Origin: Liopterus haemorrhoidalis
Lineage: Eukaryota > Arthropoda > Insecta > Coleoptera > Dytiscidae
Reading direction: 5' to 3'
DNA length: 64,000 bases
Assembly (NCBI GenBank): GCA_963971575.1
Contig: OZ020611.1
Coordinates: 22,055,279-22,119,278 of the forward strand
The position numbers were made by a program, and so were the translations under genes. This document shows, in pieces, positions 44,061-53,799 of the stretch. The first letter of the stretch is position 1, and each line of letters begins with the position of its first letter. Below the pieces are notes generated by a model, which was not told the origin of the DNA, did no database searches, and saw nothing but the letters and a program-made list of their open reading frames with translations.

Positions 44061-45390
44061 CCACAAAAAAATATGTTGCCGTAGAAAATTGGAAATAAAA
44101 CCTATTGCTATGACACGCCATTGGAAAGAAAAGCTTTTCCTTGTTTGGACAACTGTAATTAATTCCGGATAGGCAAAATTAGTTAGTAATAAAATATGTT
44201 GTACTTCATTGTATTTTTCTTTAAAATGTGCATTTTTTAAAATAACTTTCCAGAGAAAAATATTGTGGTGAGTCGATTTCGGCGAGATGGCCCAGCAAGT
44301 TGTCCATGACCGATATATTTCTGCAATAACCTAGTAAAAGTAAAAATGGTGATATGATAAGATGCAGCTGTCATTTTTGAATTGACTACCGTTTGTTTCG
44401 CTAGGTTGTTTCACTGGAATAATATCGCGATTTGAATTTCTTTACCCGTGCGATTCTTAAGACAGACCTAATCGAAGAGCAAGTGTCTTTGTATGAAATT
44501 TTGTTTCAAACGTAGAAGGACGGTGACATAATCAGCTTTTGGAGTCAAAATGCGTGTTTTAATTCGTTTGGCCGTTTCAAAGAATAAATAAGATATGATG
44601 AAAGATCAGATAGACCTTAAATTTAAGTTCACCGCAAATGGGTACCGACAGTTGAATCAGTAAATAAACATTTATTTTCTACCACCTAAAAGTGCAAACA
44701 AAAATCAACGAAAAAGCAAAGAAATTGTTAAGTAAAACATAATTTATTTTCAGAAATTGCAAGACCTTTTGTCTTTAAAAGTGGCCCAATACATCTCTGT
44801 ATAGTTGTAAGGGCTGCCTACCCAGTAAGAATCAAGTTGTAGTTTATTTGTGCAGTTATTAAGTTGGTACGCGATACGTATTCCCCTCGTGCTCGCTTTC
44901 AATAAATGTTGTTGTAAATGTGTTTAGTGTCAGTGTATACATTTGTTAGCGACGCTTTGTGAAGGGGAGGCCGGGCCGGGCTAGGCTTCGAACCTCGCCT
45001 CTCCTCGCTCCGAGAGACCCTAACACGACTTCTGGTGGCAGCGCAACATTGCTTTATTAGCCGTTTTAGATGCAGTTAAATAAGAATGAGATAAGGATAT
45101 ATGGTGATAATGAAATTATAACCAGAATTTATTATAGTGGCCACACTTTATTATTTATTAAACCCGAGAAAATTTAGTAAAATCTGCTATTAAATGATTT
45201 ATAATCATACATTACATAAAACAGGGTTTTGTTATTACTTCCTAGGTATAACCAACAGAGCCTTAAGCGCTTTCACGCATACCGGCATCATAACCGATTA
45301 TAACCATTGCAATCTTCGCAGTCACCAATAATGTTCCTGAGGAACATAAGCCCGCCAAAATTCTGTAATGGAACACGCTTACAGCTGAAC
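44061..45390. other. No gene; possible LTR-type end near 45030
   Basis: The stretch 44860-45045 has a caataaatg polyadenylation-like signal, a GC-rich segment and then cttctggtggcagcg, which resembles the primer-site region after some gypsy-type LTRs. No second LTR and no coding sequence were found. The rest is AT-rich and unassigned. Confidence 0.35.
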
Positions 45391-45398
45391 AGTTTAAG

Positions 45399-45600
45399 CT
45401 CAGAGGAACTACTAATAGAGAAGGCATAACACTAATTTTGCGTAACCAGAGGGATTAACAAAGTCGTTTTGTGCACATGTCAACTTTAGTTTGAGACAAA
45501 ATATACGTATTTATGTATCTTTCTTTCACAATCCCTCTGGTTAGGATATTTTACATGAGTATGAATGCGCGATGCCCTCTCTATTAGTGGTTCCTCTGAG
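45399..45600. mobile_element. 202-bp MITE with 8-bp TSD AGTTTAAG
   Basis: Long inverted arms starting CTCAGAGGAACYACTAATAG and including aaccagagggatt, with a perfect duplication AGTTTAAG at 45391-45398 and 45601-45608. The 8-bp duplication fits hAT or P-type mobilisation. The CTCAG start is unlike the other hAT ends here. Confidence 0.88.
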
Positions 45601-45860
45601 AGTTTAAGAGACTATTCGCGACTGAAACTAACGTTGGCGGCGCTGCGTACAACAGCTGATGGCGGACGAAAAGCGTATATGTCAGAAGTTTTTTCTTAAT
45701 ATTTATCTGTTCAAACAATATATCGGCAAAAAAACACTGTACTTAAGTCACTATATTTTAAAATACTTCTTAATTCACATAAACTGCAGCACAACACGCT
45801 ACAAATATTATCCAAATATACGCTTCTGTTTAATTTAGCCAGTCAACACCAGATGTCTCA

Positions 45861-46884
45861 TTGTTATTTGCAGTCGCGAATATAGTAGAAGCAACCATTA
45901 TGACTAGTTGCCCAACAGACAAAAAGTTGGTAATTCCTAGAATAAGATTCCTACCTAACCCTACTCTAAGATTTATACCTAAAGTACCCAGATATCACAC
46001 CAAACTACCATATGAAATCCCTCCCTGGCAAATAATCCCGCCACAATTCAACACAGACCTCACGCGATATACCAAAAATGACACCTTTTCCGAACTATAC
46101 CAGAAAGCTTTCCTAGAAATATGCGACAATTATCAAGATGCAGTAAAAATTTTCACTGATGGTTCCAAAAGTGAAAATGGCACCGGCGCAGCTATTATTG
46201 TGGGCAACAAGAGTCACAAATACCATCTGCCGAATATGGCAACGATCTACACCGCAGAAATCTATGGTCTATGGAATGCATCTGATATAGCAAAGGAAGA
46301 GGCTAGAGAAGATAAACAAATAATTATTTGCATAGACTCCCTCAATGTACTACAAGACCTCAAAAAACAATATAGAAGGAATCCATTAATCCAGAAAACA
46401 CAAGAAAACATCCACAGAGCCATCGAGAAGAAAACCAAGGTTCAAATTGTCTGGATACCGTCCCACAATAACATAACCGGCAACAAGAAAGCTGATGAAG
46501 CAGCGAAATCAGCTCTTCAACTTCCCATCACAGAGACCACCATCGCAGCAGATGACTTCAAAACAATAATAAAAAAGAAAATCAGAAACCATTGGAGCAA
46601 CATATGGGAGAAGACTACAGGAAACAAATTGAAAAACACGAAACCAGACATTGGAAAATGGCCAACAATCGGTGCAAGACGGGACTAGATTGTCATAACA
46701 AGGGCACGTATAGGACTTATTATCTAAATGCACAAGCATTTATTTGAGAAAGAAATCGCTCCAATATGTGATACATGTCACAATAAAATAACTGTTGAAC
46801 ATGTCGTCACTCAATGCATCAAATATAGACAAGAAAGAATAAAACATAACATACCTAACGACATTAAAACTTCTCAAATTGTTT
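45861..46884 (+). CDS. LINE ORF2 RNase H region and C-terminal finger, with in-frame stops
   Basis: The open part (to 46688) begins within LINE sequence. The Met at 45861 is not native, and recognisable similarity starts near VIPRIRFLPNP. FTDGSKSENGTGAAII near residues 97-112 holds the first RNase H Asp, YTAEIYGLW near 129-137 the Glu, CIDSLNVLQDL near 158-168 the second Asp, and IPSHNNITGNKKADEAAK near 201-218 the last block. After a TAG and a TAA in the same frame it continues HLFEKEIAPICDTC and ITVEHVVTQC, the ORF2 finger. It ends where the foldback element begins at 46885. It belongs to the same group as the LINE at 8623 but to a different family. Inactive. Confidence 0.9.
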
Positions 46885-47450
46885 TAGACCGGGAGCTCAT
46901 GACAGTTTTTGGTCTCCGATTTCATACAGCATGCCTTTTGGAGGAGAGAATATTTACCCTGTGATAACAAAAAAGGGATGGTACTAAACCCCTGCACGCT
47001 TTCCGGTCATAGGAAAAATTGCATTTCCACTTAAACACAAAATTTTTGTGCTTTTCTCTGATTTAATATTGCTTGCCCTTTTGTCAAAAGAAAGTTATAA
47101 CAAAAAAGTCTTTTAAATATATGCATGCGATTCGGAGGGTCCCAAAGAGATCAAACGGTCATGTGATCTTGTAATAAAAAAATATGATTTTCCGCGTTTT
47201 CATACAGCATGCCTATAATTAAAAGACTATAAATTTGTTATAAATTTCTTTTGACAAAAGGGCAAGCAATATTAAATCAGAGAAAAAGACAAAAATTTTG
47301 TGCAAGTGGAAATGCAATTTTCCCTATGACCGGAAAGCGTGCAGGGGTTTAGTACCATCCCTTTTTTGTTGTCACAGGGTAAATATTCTCTCCTCCAAAA
47401 GGCATGCTGTATGAAATCGGAGACCAAAAATGTCCTGAGCTCCCGGTCTA
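46885..47450. mobile_element. Foldback (long inverted repeat) element
   Basis: 566 bp. Arms of about 230 bp begin TAGACCGGGAGCTCA and run through ttggtctccgatttcatac, ggaggagagaatatttaccc, cccctgcacgctttccggtc and gcttgcccttttgtcaaaag, with a loop of about 90 bp. The flanks show TTT on both sides. No coding sequence is intrinsic to it. It truncates the LINE frame. Confidence 0.88.
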
Positions 47451-48399
47451 TTTGTCTCTTTGCTCATGATGGAAATTCCATCCCTGAACAAGATGCCAAC
47501 CCGAGACCTTGGCAACGCAAGGCACGTGTGTTACCTCTACACTACGCCTGTCGGCTTTCTAAGATATTGTCGATCTTGTTTCGCTCAAGTCCATTTTTCT
47601 GTGGAATTGTACCTACAAGGTGAAAAAATTGTAATTTATTAATATTTCTATTTATTTTTTTAACAATGCATCTGCTACTATTGTATAATTTAAAAAAACT
47701 AACTTAAACAAACCTATCAACAAAAAATTTTCAAGTTCACTTCACACCTCCATATTGTACCAAAAACCCAGTAGTGAATGAAAGGTATAGAAACGCATCA
47801 ATAGCATATTTATTTGTGTTACAAATAAGAAGAAATGAAAGCACCAATCAGAGTTGTATAAACATCTCCCCGGTTGTTTGATTGGTTTATTATGGTATGA
47901 ATTCATCTAGGATTAGGCAGGATTATTTTAACAATACGAACGTTTAACACCTCAATACAGTAAACACTATTCAGGATGGATTTGTCCGTTGCAACGTGTT
48001 AGAAAATAGAACCATTCATGGATCGGTACCGACGAATCAGTCGGTAAATTTAACATGTACATTGGCAATTATTTAAAATCCTTTTTGGGTTCGTGTAGGG
48101 AATTTTGTGATGTGTTTGACAGGAATTCTGGTGGTAGCAATGATTTGTTTGTAATTCGGAAATCGAATGGTAAATAACTTTTTGTAGGTGTGGGAAATTA
48201 TGGAGTAAATAGAATAGTAATGTGACAGCTTATTTTGTTATTTAGTGATCTGGAAATTTGGACAAGTTTAATTATTACCAATTTTTTTTTTTAATTTTAA
48301 TTCAGCACCTACACTGTAAAATCAGAATAAGATTCTATTTTACGCGCACATTTTTTTTTTACTATTGAAAATATCTATGTACTATCTGGGTGAAAGAAA
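47451..48399. other. No gene seen
   Basis: The 60- to 94-aa frames at 47339-47642 are partly readings of the foldback arm and show no known motif. The rest is AT-rich. Confidence 0.45.
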
Positions 48400-48640
48400 G
48401 GGGAATGATGATTTTTCAGGATTTCGTAGGTATGAGTGAGAAACCTATGTTTAGCCATTTTTACATGAATCTCGGACAGATACAGGCAGAAAGACAAATA
48501 TTGTTTGTTTTTTTGTGGATATATGTCTTATACCTAATCGTCTAAAACGTGTAGAATCAACATGAGGCTGAAAAATAAAAAAAATAAAACAGATATTGCT
48601 TTTATTTTATTAATATCGATGATGGATAAAAAGTAACTAT
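48400..48640 (+). repeat. Degenerate repeat, module A-like start
   Basis: The tttttcaggatttcgtaggtatg start and a reduced cagatacaggcagaaagac tract resemble module A. The later tttgtggatat...aaacgtgtagaa...atgaggctgaaaaat blocks recur at 50810-50920. Confidence 0.5.
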
Positions 48641-49918
48641 TAGTTTATACAGATAGTTTAAAAAAGGGGACAGGCTAATATTTCATCGGCTCTGATACTT
48701 TTTGTGGACTCTTTTTTTTACTCTTTTTGCCGTAAATGTCATAATTTTAGATCGTAATTCAAAAGTGACCATATATTGGATAAAAACCTATTTTCTAACA
48801 AAATTAATTTTTTTTATCCTATTAAAATTTTGGTCAAAAATTTTTTGGCTTGGATTTCAGCTAAAATAAAATGTTAAGCTAATTTCGGGGTGTGGATTAT
48901 GAAAAAAATATTTAAAAAATACATGCATTTCTAGTTTTGAGTAATAGCCGCTTTGGGTCAGGTTTTTTGCTTATAATTCCAAAACTATTGCCCAAAGTTC
49001 AAAATAGATTAAACTTTGTTGATCTATGACCAAAAATACATATTTGTACCAGTTTTAAATAAAACCGAAGGCATTTTTTTTTTTACATAAAAATAACGAT
49101 TTTTTTAAGGTCTACCCCTTATGTTTTTTTTTTCGATTTTAGGCCATTTTCAAGGGTTTTTGGATTGCTGCCCATACGAAACTTAATAATTGGTTCATTA
49201 AAGCCCAATTTTTTATTTTGGACTCAACAATATAGGAGAATTCTAAAAATTGAAATCGCTAATTTCTATTCCTAACCATTTTTTAGTTAGGATTATCAAA
49301 ATTTTTAAATAATTAAAAAAAAAAATTAAAAATATTCAAAATTTATTTTGTTTTAAAATATGGTAACAAATTAATTAGAACCTCAAGATTTCAAAAATTT
49401 CAATCGCAGGTATTTATCGCCTTTCGTTTTTGAGAAACGTCCATCCGATGATAAAAATTTCCATAAAATTTGTCATAATTTTAAAATACGGAAATAAAAT
49501 AATGCCTCAAATTTCTTCTAGACTAAATAAAATACGAGCAATCCAATAATTGTAACCTCAGGTCGTTTTCTCTAACCGATTTTGAGATGTGATTTTTAAA
49601 AATTTAATATAAAGTAAATTATGTCATTACAAAAAATAGTCATAATCTCAAAACGCATTAAACGATTAAAGCCTCAATTTTTCATAGACTAAATAAACTA
49701 CGGATAATTCAAAAATTTCGCAGTTCACTATCTCTAACCGTTTTTGAGTTGTGCTTTTTTTAATTCACAATTTTTACAATCATTGTAATTATGCCATTAA
49801 AAAAGTATATGGAACAAAATAGATTAGTCATCTTCTTATAAACAATTTTTGTTACACACATATTTGCAGTTTTTTTTTTTACACAGATGCATAGAAATAA
49901 AGGATTTGTTTCCTTATT
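48641..49918. repeat. Degenerate AT-rich tandem repeat region
   Basis: Between 49280 and 49800 roughly three diverged units share blocks such as cctcaaatttcttctagactaaataaa, aattcaaaaatttcgcag and ctaaccgtttttgag, spaced about 125-170 bases apart. No coding sequence. The flanks have no recognised structure. Confidence 0.5.
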
Positions 49919-50534
49919 AAGTTGGTTTAACACAATTCAATTAATTGATCAATAAATTGATAAAGTTTTTTGTCAATTAATTGAAAAATTTATTGCTAAC
50001 CTTGGAAACAAGAACATCACTTTACATACATCAATTTATTTATTATTATTTTTTTAAAAACTTTTATATTACCAACTGTAAAACTCGTTGTGGCTAATTG
50101 CCACAGCAGAAAAGGCCATTAAAAAAAATTTACATATTTATCAGAATGAATATATTGAAAAAATCTTCACAAAGTTACGAACTGTGAACAAAAACAAAAG
50201 AAATAACCTAGATGATGGTAAATTAGAACGTTCAAGGTTATGTCACATTTGAAAACGAAACGCAAAATATATATTTGGAGGTTATGCTACAACTAAACAA
50301 TTGGCAATATCTTAACAGATAAAAATATACCTAGAATTCCCTAAAAATTTGATGAAAAATTGATGAAAATAGAACTTCTATTTTCAAAATAAATTGATCA
50401 ATTTTTTGTCAATTAATTCACCAATTAATTGACGAAATTTTTACACTTTACACACATCAATTAATTGAATGTCAACTTTTTCAATTAATTGATCAATATG
50501 AATATCAATCAATTGAATCGTGTAAAACCCACTT
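49919..50534. mobile_element. MITE with AAGTKGGTTTWACAC ends and CAATTAATTG iterations
   Basis: Inverted ends AAGTTGGTTTAACACAATTC and AAGTGGGTTTTACACGATTC. Both subterminal regions repeat the palindrome CAATTAATTG and close variants many times. The target duplication is not clear and there is no coding sequence. Confidence 0.65.
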
Positions 50535-50931
50535 TATAAACTATTTTCGTCATATATTTTGCTGTTAATTCAATAATAAGGAAGGCAATGTAGATTGTTA
50601 TTTTAGGTTGTCCCCCCGTAACTCCCCAAATTTTTATCTAGTTGAAAAAATACATTAAGCAAGATTTATTTTCTTATTATAAACATTATTATAAACTCAA
50701 TATTAACGGAAATATTTTAAGTTTTTCAATAAACAGTTTTAACCCGGAAATACGCCCCTAGAATAAAATTTTTGAGTTCGAAAATATGGCCAGCCGTTAT
50801 GTGTGAATTTTGAACAGACAGACAAAAATTATTTTCTTTTGTGGATATTTTCTTATAATCATATGAAACGTGTAAAAACCAAATATGAGACCGAAAAAAT
50901 AAAGAAACAGATATAGCCTTCAGTTTCATTA
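50535..50931. repeat. Non-coding; includes a degenerate repeat tail
   Basis: 50750-50930 shares tttgtggatat, aaacgtgtaaaaacc and catttcattaatat-like blocks with 48480-48640. The rest is unassigned. Confidence 0.4.
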
Positions 50932-51109
50932 ATATAGATTAGGGTGACCAGACGTACTCTTTTTTAGAGTATTATATTCTTTTTTGAGTAAAACTACTTT
51001 TATTTACTTTTGTATACTCTTACCTCTTATAAAAAAAAAACCTGAATATACTCTTTTTTGCTGGTCACTTGTTTTTATCACTTTTATTTTGGAAGTGAGG
51101 ACCTTTTTT

Positions 51110-52144
51110 AGGATTTTGTAGGTATAACCAAAAAACCCTTATACCGTTATTTTGTCGTCTGTCTGTCTGTCTGTCTGTCTGTCTGTTCGGTAAAAATTGT
51201 AGCCAAACAGCTAAACCTAGATAGTTGAAATTTGGCATGCTTATACAACTCTTTGACCCGCATGTAGGAAAAATACTAAAACATCTAAAAAACATATCCC
51301 CCTAAAAATATAAACAAATATGTGCTCATCGAAAAAAAAAATATTTTTTTATAATTCTGAGTAGGGTATATAATGAAAGCCCTTGGTACGTGGATTAACG
51401 ATCAAATTTTTATTTTTGCAAAATAAATTATTTTGAGCGATTTTTGACAAAATTGTGCAAAAAAATTTTTGTCCCACAACAGGGTGTGGGAGCCCAGATG
51501 GTTTAAACCAAAAATCTGAAAAAATTCTAAGTAATGTACATTGGTGTGAACCGGAATAGTACAACAGGAATTTTTGATCAGATTATGTTTTTGGAAAAAA
51601 ACGCATTTTTTGTGATTTTTTGCTAATAATGTACACAAGTTATAGCTTTGTAACACGCTACATTGGAACGTGTATGCTGGTGTAGTGGTTTTTGACGCTG
51701 GTTTTTCACCCAAGTAACTCGATCCAAAAGGGATCGAACCCTGCGAGACAATATTATTTTTTGTTTAAATTATTTTTTCAAAATTCTAGTTATATTTTGG
51801 CAAATGTTACATTTAATTTTTAAAAGCGTAAATTTAATAACCAGTGGAAATTGTTTAAATTATAATTTAATTTTGTTTCAATGTACACGAAATAAGAGGG
51901 GCGGAACAACCAATGAAAGCCATAGGAGCAATTTTTAAAATTCTTAATGAACCTTGCTATATAAAAAAAAATACTGCACATATTTAGAAACCTAAATAAT
52001 GATATTAGGCGTTCGAATTAACATTAACAAAAAAAAATATTTTAATATAAAATTTGTTTTCGCATCCAAAATAATCATCATTCACTTCCTAAATACCTGC
52101 AAAACCCTGAAATGTGTGAAAATTCACACTTCACATCAATTTTT
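51110..52144 (+). repeat. Module A copy 9 (forward)
   Basis: Complete copy. Start AGGATTTTGTAGGTATAACC immediately after gtgaggaccttttt, (GTCT)7, left arm, cassette (about 51668-51748), right arm with the gcacatatttagaaac block, terminal hairpin and cacatcaattttt. Confidence 0.93.
51668..51748 (+). other. tRNA-like cassette of module A copy 9
   Basis: A-box TGGTGTAGTGG (51678-51688) and B-box GGATCGAACCC (51731-51741, one mismatch to consensus). Unique sequence among the nine copies. Confidence 0.68.
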
Positions 52145-52310
52145 ATTTTGCTCATTACTTCTATTTTGGGAGTGGGGACCTTTTTTTTGCTCATCACTTC
52201 TATTTTGGGAGTGAAGACCTTTTTTTTGCTCGTTACTAGTATTTTTGAGTGAGGACCTCTGTTTTTTGTTCATCACTTGTATTTTTGAAGTGTGACCTTT
52301 TTTTTAATAT
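52145..52310 (+). repeat. GAGGACC minisatellite, four units
   Basis: Four units of about 40 bp (ttgctcatcacttctatttt, gggagtgaggacc, T-run) with mild divergence, between module A copy 9 and the right end of hAT shell 4. Confidence 0.9.
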
Positions 52311-52351
52311 ACTCTTTTTCTGTAAATAAATCTGGTCAGCCTAATATAGAT

Positions 52352-53750
52352 AGACCTAGTATATAGATTGTAATAGGTGCTAATAGACACAATTATATAC
52401 TCGAAATATTTTAACTAGCTAACAATTCCGCTACATTAAAATATAATATAATTTGTATAAAGCAATTTTAATAAATCAGAATTAACTTTCATTGTGGTAC
52501 ATTACATTTTTCATAAAGATAAAGTAGCAATCTACTTTATCAAAGTAGATAGATGGGAAGATAATGTCGGTTGCATAATGGAAATTACTTCATATTCATT
52601 CGCTCTCCAGTTAATTTTAGTTAATTAAGAGCAACTTTTAATTAGAGTACCTAAATCATTGTTTTCTTTTCAAGGCTTCTTCTTCACGAAGGTCTTTAGA
52701 TTGGACTGCCCGAGAACATCAAATAATAATAAATAAGACCGTAACTAAGTAAATGTACGTAATGAAAATCTAATGATGCTGTTCTTAATGAAACATTGTA
52801 ATGGACTCTTTCAAAGTTCACTAAAACTTTAATCAATATCGTACTAAAGTATTCTTAATAATATAACTTTACTATTTAAAATCATAAATAATGTCATAGA
52901 TAGTCAAATTTTTATAACTTAAATTAACTTCAATGTACCACAAAAAAAAATAATGGAAAACAAATCACATTTTATAATCGAAACTGCAGCAGTAACTTTA
53001 ATTTAAATTTCGCTCTTAACTGATTGTTTACATCAAACTGTACAGTGTTAATTCTGTTACGTGCAAAATTTTTGTCACGTGACCACTATGTACTCTATGC
53101 AAGTAAGTCAAAAACGAACGCTTTGTTAAGATTGTGCAGTTATTATCGTTATTCCAACCTATTATTTTTTGTTAGCAAATGAATTATATATGTTATATAC
53201 ATATTTTAATTAATATAAAACAAATTTTATTTGATGAGGAAAACATTTCAGATGAAGAACAAGAAAATATTGGCAAAAATGCTTGAATATACCAGAGAGT
53301 ACTGTTAAAAACATGATTACAGATCAATTTAAACTACATTTCCGCTTGTATCCAGAAAATTGATACCTTTTGCAGAAAATACACGCTTACAAAATACAAC
53401 ATTATTATAAAGGCCAAGAACCAGTTCCTTTAGAGAAGAAATTTATGATCATTAATGATCATGATGTCTGTACTATTTATTTGGCAAATGCTGCAGGCAT
53501 AAACAATGATTGTTTTAGCTCATTTTGTTTTGTAGAAAAAATAATAACTCATATTTTAACCGCGAAAAACACTGTTGCACAGATTGCACGCTCTGAGCTT
53601 GGGACGATTGTGCAGCACAAACTGCACTGCACAGTATTTGCCGAACGATCTTTCTGCGGGATGAAGCACACAGAAACCTTATGCCGAACGTTTATTGTGT
53701 AAATTATGCAGAATGTGTAAATTATTAGCTTATGCCGAACGCACCTATTA
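52352..53750. other. No recognised gene
   Basis: The best open frame is 53370-53702 (110 aa, plus), which has several Cys/His residues but no motif I can name. It overlaps no element ends. Not called as a gene. Confidence 0.4.
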
Positions 53751-53799
53751 TTAGGTCGGCAAGGATGAAATTTGTAGAAAAAAAGGCAAAGTTGGTTGA

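Larger units (their letters stand above)
50940..52343. mobile_element. hAT shell 4 (TSD ATATAGAT) enclosing module A copy 9
   Basis: Ends TAGGGTGACCAGA and, reversed, TAGGCTGACCAGA, with a perfect duplication ATATAGAT at 50932-50939 and 52344-52351. The terminal arms repeat tactctttttt motifs. The module lies between minisatellite pieces (51070-51109 and 52145-52310). No transposase. Confidence 0.9.

Noticed and set aside
44860..45045. Gypsy-type LTR retrotransposon
   Set aside because: Only an LTR-end-like and primer-site-like sequence was seen. No partner LTR or coding sequence was found, so it is mentioned only as a possibility.
52145..52310. CRISPR-like array
   Set aside because: Whole units including the would-be spacers are similar to each other, and the setting is a eukaryotic transposon. 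It is a minisatellite.
53370..53702. 110-aa frame as a host gene exon
   Set aside because: No recognisable domain, splice context or codon signature was found. It remains only an open frame.
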